DNA of 49,191 nt, from assembly GCA_001800975.1 (NCBI GenBank), contig MGWK01000014.1:1-49191 (forward strand). The letters are read 5' to 3'. This DNA comes from Flavobacteria bacterium RIFCSPLOWO2_12_FULL_35_11 (GTDB lineage: Bacteria > Bacteroidota > Bacteroidia > Flavobacteriales > Flavobacteriaceae). Shown here piece after piece: positions 8,101 through 16,013 of the stretch; position 1 is the stretch's first letter; each line of letters begins with the position of its first letter. The translations under genes and the position numbers were made by a program. The notes beneath the pieces were generated by a model. It was not told the origin of the DNA and searched no databases. It saw nothing but the letters and a program-made list of their open reading frames with translations.

Positions 8101-9312
8101 TTTCCGATCCCAACGATAAAGAACTTCCGCGCTAATCCAAAGATAACGCTCACTTTCTTCTAAAATAGCCCGAATACTGAAACCTGTTACCCTTGAATTG
8201 GTTGTTGATTTTCGTTTTAAAATCCCAAACTTATTGGCTTTTGGATCGTAATAATCAATACCCATTCCACTGGTTCCAATCCATAAAATATTTGTTCGGT
8301 CTAAAAACAAACTTGAAATACTGTTATAACTAATTGATTCAGGTTTTAACGGGTCGTTTTTAACCGACTCATATTTTAATGTTTTTGTGTCAAAACGCAT
8401 CAACTCACCGGGAGTTGCCAGCCATAAAACACCTTGCTTGTCTTGCGTAATTTCATTAATTTCTCCCCATCCATATCTAAAAACACTCAAGTGATGCGGA
8501 AATACTTTGAAAGAATTGTCAACCGTATTAAATTTAACCAATCCGGTACGTGTACCTAGCCACAGGTAATTTTTATCGGCTTTACTGATGGCGGAAACGG
8601 AAAAATCAGCATCACCAGCAAGCGCATTTGGGTGTTTTATATCAAAATAGAAAGAAGAAATCGCTGCAGTTTTGGGATCCATTCGGTTCAATCCTTTGTA
8701 GGTACCGATCCAAATAATTCCTGCATCATCAACAACTATTTTTTTGATAATGTTGCTGCAGAGATTGTATTTGCCCGAAGAATCATTGTGGTATTGCTTT
8801 ATTTTAGTTAAATCAAACTGCTGGTTCAAAAAAGGGATTTTAAAAATGCCGCTGCCATTTGTTCCTATCCAAATATCACCAGTTTTATTTTGGGCTATCG
8901 TATTAATTCCGTCGGTATTTTTGCTTTTCGAATTGTTTAAAGGAAGTGAAATTCTTTGGAATGATTGAGAAACAGTATTGTAAACATTAACGATTCCGTT
9001 TTCGGTGCCAATCCATAATTTTCCATTGTTGTCAGTAAAAAGTGCACTGATATAATTTGATGAAATTGAATTTGGATTATTTGGCTCGTTTTGAAACACA
9101 TTAAATTGATAACCGTCATATTTGTTTAAGCCATCTTTGGTTCCAAACCACATAAAACCTGCCTTATCCTGCGCTATTGATAAAACCAAATTTTGTGACA
9201 ACCCGTCGTTATTGGTCAGGTGTTTAAATCGAATATCTTGGGCAATGCTTTTCAGTGGAAATAAACTCCACAAAAGTAAAAATAAAGCGAATTTTTTGAT
9301 CAATTGATTCAT
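5185..9312 (-). CDS. Hybrid two-component system sensor kinase/response regulator (one-component HTCS)
   Basis: This 1375-residue protein combines a whole two-component pathway. After a signal peptide (about 1-24) come repeated propeller blades with motifs such as MWFGTKDGLNKYDG, LWIGTENGI and IWIGTYKGLN over about 700 residues, then a Y_Y_Y domain (about 740-800) and one membrane helix (about 809-826). The cytoplasmic part has a histidine kinase (ISHEFRTP, His about 866; NALKFTP; DTGIGI; GTGIGLALV), a receiver (about 1121-1230, phospho-Asp about 1171 in VITDVMMP, Lys in TKPFS) and a C-terminal AraC-type DNA-binding domain (about 1270-1370). Such proteins sense periplasmic ligands, usually glycan fragments, and activate adjacent genes. 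No SusC/SusD pair or glycoside hydrolase is nearby; the likely targets are the exported enzymes downstream. It is complete, with no missing catalytic residues. Confidence 0.95.
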   Translation of the reverse strand: MNQLIKKFALFLLLWSLFPLKSIAQDIRFKHLTNNDGLSQNLVLSIAQDKAGFMWFGTKDGLNKYDGYQFNVFQNEPNNPNSISSNYISALFTDNNGKLWIGTENGIVNVYNTVSQSFQRISLPLNNSKSKNTDGINTIAQNKTGDIWIGTNGSGIFKIPFLNQQFDLTKIKQYHNDSSGKYNLCSNIIKKIVVDDAGIIWIGTYKGLNRMDPKTAAISSFYFDIKHPNALAGDADFSVSAISKADKNYLWLGTRTGLVKFNTVDNSFKVFPHHLSVFRYGWGEINEITQDKQGVLWLATPGELMRFDTKTLKYESVKNDPLKPESISYNSISSLFLDRTNILWIGTSGMGIDYYDPKANKFGILKRKSTTNSRVTGFSIRAILEESERYLWISAEVLYRWDRKTGTLKSFETSSTNLNAFGNTNVLSMIKSKDGNLWFASTEGLFVYDPKTEKAKQFFHHKNNKNGIKHKGVAAVFEDKNGFIWIVTDNFLSKMVDREKGLFKNYNIPKHTSIIRCSIYEDNKNQLWLGTKNGLSVFDKNKEVFYGYQNNPEIANSLSNNQVNAVFPDPVNPDGFLWIGTSGGLNLFDIGKQSFTHFTQKEGLPNNVIYGILSDSQDNLWLSTNKGISKYNLKTKKFRNYDVEDGLQSNEFNTGAAFKSLNGELFFGGINGLNYFFPDQINDNPFQPPMGITSIKVYRQSKKKNEGAEIKDLCINPNEKITFTHSDEIIIFEFAALDFTAPVKNKYAYILEDFNENWIYLDNSRTATFTHLPSGNYILKVKGSNNDGVWNEEGTAISFKVLPHWSGTWLAIALYLLLFLLLMYFIRKYEMKRIAMKNDLLLEQKEYNTLKGLDQLKSRFFANISHEFRTPLTLISGYAENLMEALPTNYSKKQVISIDQNAKTLLKLINELLDISKLEAGKMPLSLTQQNIVLYLKNLFFSVESFTEKRNISLNFISDEKEIQVAFDSEKMEKIIMNIVSNALKFTPENGEITLTIQHKNTEYLSICICDTGIGIKEEAISNIFNRFYQADNSDTRLYEGTGIGLALVKELVELHDGTVKVYRNEELIGQNGTTISIELPIGPVSEISMENTLETAHQTLESLKLHKKNSLQIPDIKFDKKIIVLVEDNVPIRTFIKNLLQPTYKIIEANNGEEGIEHTKKVIPDLVITDVMMPKLDGISMVRVLRDDEKTSHIPIIILSGKATLEDKLEGLETGIEAYLTKPFSVKELQLIINNLIQQREQLRKKYQNKFVVASDQIPLTSVDQQFLEKAIQHIKDNLENVDFSVEHLADKMCLSLSQLHRKLQALLDQAPGQLIRNIRLQHAAELIKQNAGSLADICYQTGFNDQTYFSRAFKNQFGCSPSAYKKDNLSHLS

Positions 9313-9366
9313 CTTAACTGTTTAAAATTTTCACAGATGAGTAGTAATATGAATCGATTTAAGGCA

Positions 9367-9385
9367 GTAATTATTTATTAATTAC
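9367..9385. repeat. Perfect inverted repeat GTAATTA-N5-TAATTAC, possible operator
   Basis: Two 7-base arms flank a 5-base centre, 55 bases upstream of the HTCS start codon. The symmetric shape and position fit a regulator-binding site, but the high AT content makes chance occurrence possible. Confidence 0.3.
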
Positions 9386-9433
9386 ATCGTTCAATATTAA
9401 TTTATAAACGATCATAAAGGGCTATAAATAAAA

Positions 9434-9473
9434 TGTATATGATTTTTCAATGGGATTGTAATTTACATATACA
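9434..9473. repeat. Inverted repeat TGTATATG / CATATACA with 24-base spacer
   Basis: Perfect 8-base arms lie at 9434-9441 and 9466-9473, in the middle of the region between two divergent genes. It could be a binding site for a dimeric regulator or a chance AT-rich palindrome. Confidence 0.3.
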
Positions 9474-9706
9474 CAAAAATTAAGAACCTAAATCGGTTAA
9501 ATGTATAAAATTTAATGATAGGTTTTACATAACTATGATTATTCACATTTCCATTTATTAGTTTGAAATTTTTTTTTGGAAGGCAAAATGCAGATTAAAC
9601 ATTGATCGTAAATATTTATGGTGTACGCACTGTTTTTGAGGGATTAAAAAGCTATTTTTTTGCACATCTTTAACATAAATTTACTTATTAATCAGTATAA
9701 TTGCAT

Positions 9707-10519
9707 ATGCTAAAAAGAATATTATACACAGCTTTATTTTTACTTTCCATTCAAGGGTTTTCCCAAGAAATTAAAAATACCGACACTTTAAAAAAGAGTT
9801 CATTCTTAGTGACATTAAGAGGACAAGTAATTGATAATTCAAAAAAACAGCCATTGGTTGGTGCGCATTTGTTTAACCTGAACTCTGTAATTGGTACCAT
9901 TTCTAATGACAAAGGGATGTTTGAGCTTGCGACTGCTGTAAATGATACCATTTATGTTTCTTATTTGGGTTATCAATCCATAAAATTGAAAATTACCAAC
10001 GATTTGCTTAAAGGGAATGAGCTGGTGATTGAATTGTATGAAAGAACAGAGCAAATGGATGAAATTGTGGTAAATTCCCACAAACTCATTGGTGTTTTGG
10101 AAATTGACGCCAAAAATGTTCCAAAGGATAAATATTCCCGTATTCATATCAACGGTGTGCCTCAAACTTATGAAGTGGGCACAAGACAACAAAAAGAATT
10201 TAATTCGCCTGTAGATGCTATTTTTAGGCCGATTGATTATGTTTACAATATGTTCGGCAAAAGTCCAAATCAGTTAAAAAAACTGAAGAAATTAAAAGAT
10301 GATGACAAACTTCGTAATATGCTGGATACCAATAACAGAGAATTGTTGATGGAATATTTAGGGATGACTGCTGAAGAATTAAACGAATTGTTAAACGAAT
10401 GCAATTACTCCGATTACTTCATCAAATCCGCTAGCGATTTACAACTCATAGAAGCGGTTTTGCTTTGTTATGAAAATCATAAAGCCATTAAAAAAGGAAG
10501 CACTATTAAAGAAAAGTAA
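9707..10519 (+). CDS. Exported CarboxypepD_reg-like domain protein of unknown function
   Basis: About 270 residues. The ATG at 9707 is preferred over the TTG six bases earlier because it directly begins a signal peptide (MLKRILYTALFLLSIQGFSQ). Residues about 37-115 form a carboxypeptidase-regulatory-like beta-sandwich (LRGQVIDNSKKQPLVGAHLF, NDKGMFEL, YVSYLGYQSIKL, MDEIVV), the module found at the N-terminus of TonB receptors and in many Bacteroidota surface proteins. The C-terminal half is helical and charged (PNQLKKLKKLKDDDKLRN) with no family I recognise. No TonB barrel follows, so it is a stand-alone protein, perhaps acting in the periplasm. It is divergent from the hybrid sensor and convergent with the TlpA-like gene; regulation by the sensor is possible but not shown. 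Confidence 0.8.
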   Translation: MLKRILYTALFLLSIQGFSQEIKNTDTLKKSSFLVTLRGQVIDNSKKQPLVGAHLFNLNSVIGTISNDKGMFELATAVNDTIYVSYLGYQSIKLKITNDLLKGNELVIELYERTEQMDEIVVNSHKLIGVLEIDAKNVPKDKYSRIHINGVPQTYEVGTRQQKEFNSPVDAIFRPIDYVYNMFGKSPNQLKKLKKLKDDDKLRNMLDTNNRELLMEYLGMTAEELNELLNECNYSDYFIKSASDLQLIEAVLLCYENHKAIKKGSTIKEK

Positions 10520-10575
10520 AAAAGTTTAAAGGCAAAAATAAAAACCTACAACAAGATTAAACATATAAACAAATT

Positions 10576-10598
10576 GTCACCCTGAGCGCAGTCGAAAG
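10576..10598 (+). repeat. Copy of a dispersed intergenic repeat (CACCCTGAGCGCAGTCGA type)
   Basis: The sequence CACCCTGAGCGCAGTCGAAAG has the form of short repeats that recur between genes of many marine and soil Bacteroidota genomes, as far as I recall. A degenerate relative lies at 13778-13806. It sits between the 3' ends of two convergent genes, where it may end transcription or be a passive element. Confidence 0.55.
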
Positions 10599-10608
10599 AA
10601 ATCAGTTT

Positions 10609-11166
10609 TTACTTCGCAATTAATTCATCCAATAACTTTCTCATTTTATTGCTGTTCCAGTCTGCCGAGCCCGTTTTGGCAATTAAAATATTTCCGTTTT
10701 TGTCGATTAAATAGGTAGCGGGAATGCTGTTCGTTTCGGTAAAACTATTGGGAGGCGCACTCACAGAATTATACACTGGCAAATCATATCCGTTTTTATT
10801 AAAAAATCCCTCGACTATTGGCCAATCTTCATTGGTAACAAATACAAAAGCGACTTTATCTTTATAATCGGCATATAATTTTTGAATCATTGGCATTTCT
10901 GCGCGGCAGGGCGGACACCATGTTGCCCAAAAGTTCACAAAAACAACTTTGTTCTCAAGGTCTTTAAAATTGATGCTTTCGGCGTTCAATCCTTTTAATT
11001 CCCAATCATAAGAACTCAATTTTTCACTTTTTTCCACCTCTTTTACAGAAGGCGCAAATGCAATCTGACGCATAAACCATTCTCTTGAAGGCGGATATAG
11101 CAATAATGCGATGGCAATTACAAAAATTATATTTGAAATTGACTTTTTATTTAGTTTGAAATTCAT
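10609..11166 (-). CDS. TlpA/ResA-like membrane-anchored thiol-disulfide oxidoreductase
   Basis: The 185-residue protein has an N-terminal membrane anchor (about 10-24, FVIAIALLLYPP) and a thioredoxin fold with the active-site motif WATWCPPC (Cys84 and Cys87). The later cis-Pro region reads NSIPATYLIDKNGNI. Proteins of the AhpC/TSA-Redoxin type with this layout reduce disulfides in periplasmic partners, for example during cytochrome c maturation or repair of oxidised proteins. No cytochrome maturation gene is adjacent, so the partner is unknown. The gene stands alone: its 3' end faces the CarboxypepD_reg gene, and a terminator of sucD (11222-11250) precedes it. Confidence 0.9.
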   Translation of the reverse strand: MNFKLNKKSISNIIFVIAIALLLYPPSREWFMRQIAFAPSVKEVEKSEKLSSYDWELKGLNAESINFKDLENKVVFVNFWATWCPPCRAEMPMIQKLYADYKDKVAFVFVTNEDWPIVEGFFNKNGYDLPVYNSVSAPPNSFTETNSIPATYLIDKNGNILIAKTGSADWNSNKMRKLLDELIAK

Positions 11167-11221
11167 AAATTTTTATTTTAATAGAAGTCGTGCTAATTAC
11201 ATTTACCTTACGCCTAAAATT

Positions 11222-11250
11222 AAAAAAAACCTCTGAAAGTCAAAGGTTTT
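11222..11250 (-). terminator. Intrinsic terminator downstream of sucD
   Basis: Arms AAAACCT (11226-11232) and AGGTTTT (11244-11250) form a stem extended by TGA/TCA pairs inside. On the minus strand it is followed by a run of eight T (A-run at 11222-11229 on the plus strand), the normal layout for ending sucD transcription. Confidence 0.8.
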
Positions 11251-11287
11251 AATTATTTTAAAATGTAAATAACTTATAATTTGGCTA

Positions 11288-12172
11288 TTACTTCTTCAGT
11301 TTTCCTAATATTTCAGCTACTTTTTCACCAATTTTAGCAGGAGATTCAACAACGTGAATTCCATTTTCTCTTAAAATTGCCATTTTAGCTTGCGCAGTGT
11401 CATCCTTACCACCAACAATGGCGCCGGCGTGGCCCATAGTTCTTCCTTTTGGCGCGGTTTGGCCTGCAATAAAACCAACTACTGGTTTTTTATTTCCGGT
11501 TGCTTTTACCCAACGGGCAGCTTCTGCTTCTAACTGACCTCCTATTTCACCAATCATCACAATAATTTCGGTTTCAGGATCATTCATTAACAATTCAACC
11601 GCTTCTTTAGTGGTGGTTCCAATAATTGGGTCTCCTCCAATACCAATAGCTGTCGTAATTCCATATCCTTTTTTCACCACTTGATCAGCAGCTTCATAAG
11701 TTAATGTTCCCGATTTTGAAACAATTCCCACATTTCCTTTTTTGAAAATAAAACCTGGCATAATGCCAACTTTTGCTTCACCTGGGGTAATTACGCCCGG
11801 ACAATTAGGTCCAACCAATCTGCAATCTTTATTATCTATATAAGCTTTCACTTTTACCATATCGGCAACAGGAATTCCTTCAGTAATACAAATAATTACT
11901 TTAATGCCGGCAGCAGCGGCTTCCATAATCGCATCAGCGGCAAATGCCGGTGGCACAAAAATTATTGAAGTATCGGCTTTTACCTGATCAACTGCATCTT
12001 GTACGGTATTAAAAACGGGTTTGTCTAAGTGTAATGTTCCACCTTTACCTGGAGTTACGCCACCAACCACATTTGTTCCATACTCTATCATTTGGGTTGC
12101 GTGAAAAGTGCCTTCACTTCCAGTAAATCCTTGTACAATTATTTTTGAATCTTTATTGACTAAAACGCTCAT
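11288..12172 (-). CDS. sucD: Succinyl-CoA synthetase (ADP/GDP-forming) alpha subunit
   Basis: The 294-residue protein is close to the usual 290. The N-terminal CoA-binding Rossmann domain opens with [15 protein letters not shown], followed by GGVTPGKGG and [12 protein letters not shown]. The ligase domain carries the catalytic phospho-histidine at 248 in [13 protein letters not shown]. The enzyme interconverts succinyl-CoA and succinate in the citric acid cycle with substrate-level phosphorylation. The beta subunit gene (sucC) is not in this window, so the two are unlinked, as is common in flavobacteria. Its own -7 box (12209-12216) and a downstream terminator make it a single-gene unit. Confidence 0.97.
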   Translation of the reverse strand: MSVLVNKDSKIIVQGFTGSEGTFHATQMIEYGTNVVGGVTPGKGGTLHLDKPVFNTVQDAVDQVKADTSIIFVPPAFAADAIMEAAAAGIKVIICITEGIPVADMVKVKAYIDNKDCRLVGPNCPGVITPGEAKVGIMPGFIFKKGNVGIVSKSGTLTYEAADQVVKKGYGITTAIGIGGDPIIGTTTKEAVELLMNDPETEIIVMIGEIGGQLEAEAARWVKATGNKKPVVGFIAGQTAPKGRTMGHAGAIVGGKDDTAQAKMAILRENGIHVVESPAKIGEKVAEILGKLKK

Positions 12173-12208
12173 TTAAGTTTATTTTGAATTAAAGTATTTA
12201 TCGTGTTA

Positions 12209-12216
12209 CAAAAGTA
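12209..12216 (-). promoter_or_regulatory. -7 promoter box of sucD
   Basis: TACTTTTG on the minus strand matches TAnnTTTG and lies 37 bases before the sucD ATG. A clear -33 element is not seen. Confidence 0.5.
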
Positions 12217-12247
12217 ATTTTTTCTAAGTTTAAGATGGATGAATTTA

Positions 12248-13171
12248 TTACTTTTTTTGATTTTTTATCATTTGTTTTATTTCAGCCATTTCTTTTAATT
12301 TCTTTCTTGATTCCTCCACAGGAGTTCCAAAATAACTGATGCCGCCTTTTAACGATTTTGTGACACCTGTTTGCCCAAGAACAACAGCGCCTTCACCAAT
12401 GGTAATACCGCTATTTGTGCCAACTTGTCCCCATAAAGTAACATTATTTTCAATAATAACGCAACCTGCAATACCGGTTTGGGAAGCAATCAAGCAATTT
12501 TCTCCAATCACAGTATCATGACCAACCTGAACCTGGTTGTCTATTTTTGTGCCTTTTTTAATGGTTGTATTGGCAGAAACACCTCTGTCTATGGTACAAA
12601 GAGCACCTATATCAACATTGTCTTCAATAAGAACGCTGCCGCCAGAAACCAATTTGTCATAACCGTCAATTCGTTTTTTATAATAAAAAGCATCGGCGCC
12701 TAAAACAGTTCCTGCGTGTATCGTAACATTGTTTCCCAATACACAATTGTCGTAAATGGTTACATTGGGATATATAAGGCAATTGGCGCCAATTTTAACA
12801 TTATTTCCTATAAAAACATTTGGTTGAATCACCGTGTTTTCACCAATTATGGCAGATTTGGAAATGGATGAATTAGCCGCTTTAAACGGATTAAAATATT
12901 TGGTCAGTTTATTAAAATCTGTGAATGGATCTTCTGAAATCAGCAATGCTTTTCCTTCCGGACACTCAACTTCCTTATTGATCAAAATAACGGATGCTTT
13001 TGAATGCAGCGCTTTGTCATAATATTTAGGATGATCTACAAATACAATATCGCCTTTTTCAACCACATGAATTTCATTAAAACCTGAAATTGGGAAATCG
13101 GAAGGTCCTACAAAAGTTGCCTCAATAATATCAGCAATTTCTTTCAACTTATATTTTCGGGGAAGTTTCAT
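12248..13171 (-). CDS. LpxD-like UDP-3-O-acylglucosamine N-acyltransferase paralogue
   Basis: The 307-residue protein has an N-terminal LpxD-like uridine-binding region (about 1-95, with KGDIVFVDHPKYYDKAL) and then a left-handed beta helix of hexapeptide repeats (IGENTVIQPNVFIGNNVKIG and similar). The His corresponding to the LpxD catalytic base is kept (VGHDTVIG, His218). It is shorter than the true LpxD encoded at 16010-17047 and lacks most of that protein's C-terminal helix, though a short helical tail (KKLKEMAEIKQMIKN) remains. It may acylate a different nucleotide sugar or act in lipid A synthesis with another acyl chain; that is inference. It follows efp at 11 bases and ends the lipid A gene block. 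Confidence 0.85.
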   Translation of the reverse strand: MKLPRKYKLKEIADIIEATFVGPSDFPISGFNEIHVVEKGDIVFVDHPKYYDKALHSKASVILINKEVECPEGKALLISEDPFTDFNKLTKYFNPFKAANSSISKSAIIGENTVIQPNVFIGNNVKIGANCLIYPNVTIYDNCVLGNNVTIHAGTVLGADAFYYKKRIDGYDKLVSGGSVLIEDNVDIGALCTIDRGVSANTTIKKGTKIDNQVQVGHDTVIGENCLIASQTGIAGCVIIENNVTLWGQVGTNSGITIGEGAVVLGQTGVTKSLKGGISYFGTPVEESRKKLKEMAEIKQMIKNQKK

Positions 13172-13182
13172 CTGTTTAAATT

Positions 13183-13749
13183 TTATTCTTTAACGCGTTC
13201 TAAATAAGCTCCTTTTGCGGTATCAACTTTAATTTTATCGCCTTCATTAATAAACAAAGGGACATTGATCGTTGCGCCTGTTTCAACAGTTGCAGGCTTG
13301 GTTGCATTTGTTGCTGTATTTCCTCTTACGCCTTGTTCTGTGTGGGTAACTTCTAAAATGACACTTTGAGGCATATCAACAGACAATGGTAAATTGTCTT
13401 CGGTATTGATAATAATGGTTACAATTTCACCTTCTTTCAACAATTCAGGAGCATCCAATATATCTTTTCGCAAAGTAATCTGGTTATAATCTTCTGTATT
13501 CATAAAATGAAATGAATCACCTTCAGGATACAAAAATTGAAATTTTTGGGTTTCAACCCTAATGTCTTCTATCTTTCTTCCTGCCGGAAAGGTATTTTCC
13601 AAAACTTTTCCTGAAGACAAGCTTTTTAATTTAGTACGCACAAAAGCCGGACCTTTTCCTGGTTTAACGTGTAAAAATTCAATTACCTTAAAAATATCAT
13701 TGTTGTATCTTAAACACAATCCGTTTCTAATATCCGATGTTGTTGCCAT
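13183..13749 (-). CDS. efp: Translation elongation factor P
   Basis: The 188-residue protein has the usual length and the three beta-barrel domains of EF-P. The tip loop reads VKPGKGPAFV with the Lys at 32 that is modified in many bacteria. The C-terminal signature VDTAKGAYLERV is present. EF-P enters ribosomes stalled on consecutive prolines and promotes peptide bond formation. It is embedded between lpxA and the LpxD-like paralogue, so its expression is probably linked with lipid A genes. Its leader contains a hairpin repeat and TTAAAC motifs (see 13758-13806), which could matter for expression. Confidence 0.97.
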   Translation of the reverse strand: MATTSDIRNGLCLRYNNDIFKVIEFLHVKPGKGPAFVRTKLKSLSSGKVLENTFPAGRKIEDIRVETQKFQFLYPEGDSFHFMNTEDYNQITLRKDILDAPELLKEGEIVTIIINTEDNLPLSVDMPQSVILEVTHTEQGVRGNTATNATKPATVETGATINVPLFINEGDKIKVDTAKGAYLERVKE

Positions 13750-13757
13750 TTATTTTT

Positions 13758-13806
13758 TAATTCGTTTAATTGTTTAACTGAGCCATTTCAATAGGCTCAG
13801 GATGAA
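13758..13806 (-). repeat. Repeat-derived hairpin and TTAAAC-motif leader in the lpxA-efp gap
   Basis: CTGAGCC (13778-13784) and GGCTCAG (13794-13800) form a 7-bp stem with a 9-base loop. Read on the minus strand (CATCCTGAGCC-TATTGAAATGG-CTCAG) it resembles the dispersed repeat at 10576-10598. It is followed toward efp by TTAAACAATTAAACGAATTA, an AT-rich motif series also seen before tsaE, before lptB and near 35920. No T-run follows the stem, so it is not an ordinary terminator. Confidence 0.55.
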
Positions 13807-13833
13807 TATTTTATTTTAATATTTATATTTATA

Positions 13834-14616
13834 TTAACTTCCTGTATAACCTTTCATAATTCCTCGTTGTGAGTTTTTAATGAAAAGTATAATTTGATCT
13901 CTTTCTTTGGTTGCTTCCATTTCGGCTTCAATCTTCTCCAAAGCTTGCGTGGTATTGTAATTTTTTTGGTATAAGATTCTATAGATATCCTGAATTTCTC
14001 TAATTTTTTCGGTTGCAAATCCTCTTCTTCTTAATCCTATAGAATTAATGCCGATATAAGATAATGGTTCTTTTCCGGCCTTGGAAAATGGTGGAACATC
14101 TTTTCGTACCAAAGAACCTCCCGAAACCATAGAATGTTCTCCAATATGGATAAACTGATGTACCGCTACCAATCCACTTAAAATGGCATAATCGCCAATA
14201 GTTACATGCCCGGCAATAATGGAACCATTGGCAAGAATACAATTATTGCCAATAATGCAATCGTGCGCCACATGCGTGGTCGCCATAATTAAACAATTGT
14301 CGCCTATTTTTGTATGTCCAAGTGCTTTTGTGCCCCTATTTACGGTTACACATTCTCTAATTGTGGTATTATCGCCAATAATTGCCAATGAATCTTCACC
14401 CTCAAATTTTAAATCTTGAGGAATTGCGGAAATAACGGCTCCAGGAAAAATTCTGCAATTTTTACCTATTCTGGCGCCTTCCATAATAGTCACATTTGAA
14501 CCAATCCAAGTTCCTGAGCCAATAATAACATTGTTATGAATTGTGGTGAATGGCTCTACAACTACGTTTGTTGCAATTTTTGCCTGCGGATGTATATATG
14601 CTAAAGGCTGATTCAT
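13834..14616 (-). CDS. lpxA: UDP-N-acetylglucosamine O-acyltransferase
   Basis: The 260-residue protein matches LpxA in length. It starts with PLAYIHPQAKI and shows a left-handed beta helix of hexapeptide repeats (IGSGTWIGSNVTI and so on). The catalytic base is in THVAHDCIIGNN (His118), and the helical C-terminus (FATEKIREIQDIYRILYQ) is complete. LpxA transfers a 3-hydroxyacyl chain from acyl carrier protein to UDP-GlcNAc, the first step of lipid A synthesis. Its ATG region abuts the stop codon of the lpxC-fabZ gene, which implies translational coupling. Confidence 0.97.
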   Translation of the reverse strand: MNQPLAYIHPQAKIATNVVVEPFTTIHNNVIIGSGTWIGSNVTIMEGARIGKNCRIFPGAVISAIPQDLKFEGEDSLAIIGDNTTIRECVTVNRGTKALGHTKIGDNCLIMATTHVAHDCIIGNNCILANGSIIAGHVTIGDYAILSGLVAVHQFIHIGEHSMVSGGSLVRKDVPPFSKAGKEPLSYIGINSIGLRRRGFATEKIREIQDIYRILYQKNYNTTQALEKIEAEMEATKERDQIILFIKNSQRGIMKGYTGS

Positions 14617-16013
14617 TATTCTGTTGGTTTTCTGGCAATTTGCGCCATTAATACTGCCTCTACCACAAGTTTGCCGTTTGCATAGCCATAAGCTTGCATA
14701 TGGCAGATTCCTCTTCTTATAGGTGAAATTAATTCCGCACTAAAGATTAATGTATCTCCCGGCAACACTTTTTGTTTAAACTTAACATTGTCCATTTTCA
14801 TAAAATAGGTCAGATAGTTTTCCGGATCTGGAACAGTACTTAAAACCAATACGCCGCCACATTGTGCCATTGCTTCAACTTGTAAAACGCCCGGCATTAC
14901 CGGTGATCCAGGAAAATGTCCAACAAAAAAAGATTCGTTCATGGTGACATTTTTCATTCCAACCACGTGTCTGTCTGATAGTTCCAGAATTCTGTCTATC
15001 AATAAAAAAGGAGGCCGGTGAGGAAGAATACTCATAATTTTATGAATATCCATTAAAGGAGGCTGATTTAAATCGAATTTTGGAACACAATTCCGCTTTT
15101 CGAGTTTAATAATTTTTTGAAGTTTTTTTGCAAAAACGGTGTTTACCAAATGCCCTGGTTTATTCGCTATTACTTTTCCTTTAATTCTGCAACCAACCAA
15201 GGCCAAATCACCAATCACATCCAATAATTTATGTCGGGCTGCTTCATTTGCCCAGCGTAATGTTAGGTTGTCAAGTATCCCGTTTGGTTTAACGGTTAAC
15301 ACTTCTTTATTAAAAGCTTTTTTTAGTTTGGTCATTGTTTCGTCAGATATTTCTTTATCCACATAAACAATGGCATTGTTTAAATCGCCTCCTTTAATTA
15401 AGTTATTGTCCAATAAAGTTTCCAATTCATGAAGAAAACTAAAAGTTCGGGCATTTGCTATTTCAGTTTTAAACTCAGAAAGCGAGTTCATTGTGGCATT
15501 TTGTGTCCCTAAAACTTTGGTGCCAAAATCAACCATAGCGGTTATTTGATAATTATCACAAGGCATTAATATAATTTCACTGCCTGATTCTTCATCTCTA
15601 TATGAAATGATTTCTTTAACAATAAATTCATCTCTTTCTGCCTCTTGCTCCTGAATCTCAGCTTTTTCAAGGGCTTCCACAAAATGCTTGGACGATCCGT
15701 CCATAATTGGAGGTTCGGGAGCATTGATTTCAATAATAATATTATCAATATCTAAAGCAACAACGGCCGCTAAAACGTGTTCAGAAGTATTTACAAAAAC
15801 ACCTCTTTTTTCAAGATTTGTGCCTCTTTGCGTATTGATGACATACTCTGCACTTGCCTCAATAATGGGTTCTCCTTCTAAATCCTTTCGCACAAAAACA
15901 TAGCCATGATTTATGGGCGCAGGCTTAAAAGTTAAGGTAACTTTATTGCCAGTATGCAAACCAACACCGGAAAGTGTTACTTCATTTTTGATTGTTTTCT
16001 GATTATTCCTCAT
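14616..16013 (-). CDS. lpxC: Bifunctional UDP-3-O-acyl-N-acetylglucosamine deacetylase / 3-hydroxyacyl-ACP dehydratase
   Basis: This 465-residue protein is a natural fusion typical of Bacteroidota. Residues about 1-300 are LpxC: zinc ligands His79 (SEHVLAA), His261 and Asp265 ([12 protein letters not shown]) and the general-acid His288 (PGHLVN). Residues about 318-465 are Fab[13 protein letters not shown], the catalytic His366 in VGHFPGSP and Glu380 in LQVEAMAQ. LpxC commits the pathway to lipid A by deacetylation, while FabZ dehydrates 3-hydroxyacyl-ACP for fatty acid elongation, so the fusion joins two enzymes competing for the same acyl pool. The stop of the upstream lpxD overlaps its start by 4 bases. 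Confidence 0.97.
   Translation of the reverse strand: MRNNQKTIKNEVTLSGVGLHTGNKVTLTFKPAPINHGYVFVRKDLEGEPIIEASAEYVINTQRGTNLEKRGVFVNTSEHVLAAVVALDIDNIIIEINAPEPPIMDGSSKHFVEALEKAEIQEQEAERDEFIVKEIISYRDEESGSEIILMPCDNYQITAMVDFGTKVLGTQNATMNSLSEFKTEIANARTFSFLHELETLLDNNLIKGGDLNNAIVYVDKEISDETMTKLKKAFNKEVLTVKPNGILDNLTLRWANEAARHKLLDVIGDLALVGCRIKGKVIANKPGHLVNTVFAKKLQKIIKLEKRNCVPKFDLNQPPLMDIHKIMSILPHRPPFLLIDRILELSDRHVVGMKNVTMNESFFVGHFPGSPVMPGVLQVEAMAQCGGVLVLSTVPDPENYLTYFMKMDNVKFKQKVLPGDTLIFSAELISPIRRGICHMQAYGYANGKLVVEAVLMAQIARKPTE

Larger units (their letters stand above)
9313..9706. other. 394-bp intergenic region between divergent HTCS and CarboxypepD_reg genes
   Basis: No coding sequence or RNA gene is recognised here. 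It is strongly AT-rich and holds two inverted repeats (9367-9385 and 9434-9473). A promoter-like arrangement before the right-hand gene consists of TTTG at 9635-9638 and TATTTTTTTG at 9653-9662, but the T-run in the second element is two bases longer than the TAnnTTTG consensus. Both genes probably start from this region. Confidence 0.5.
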
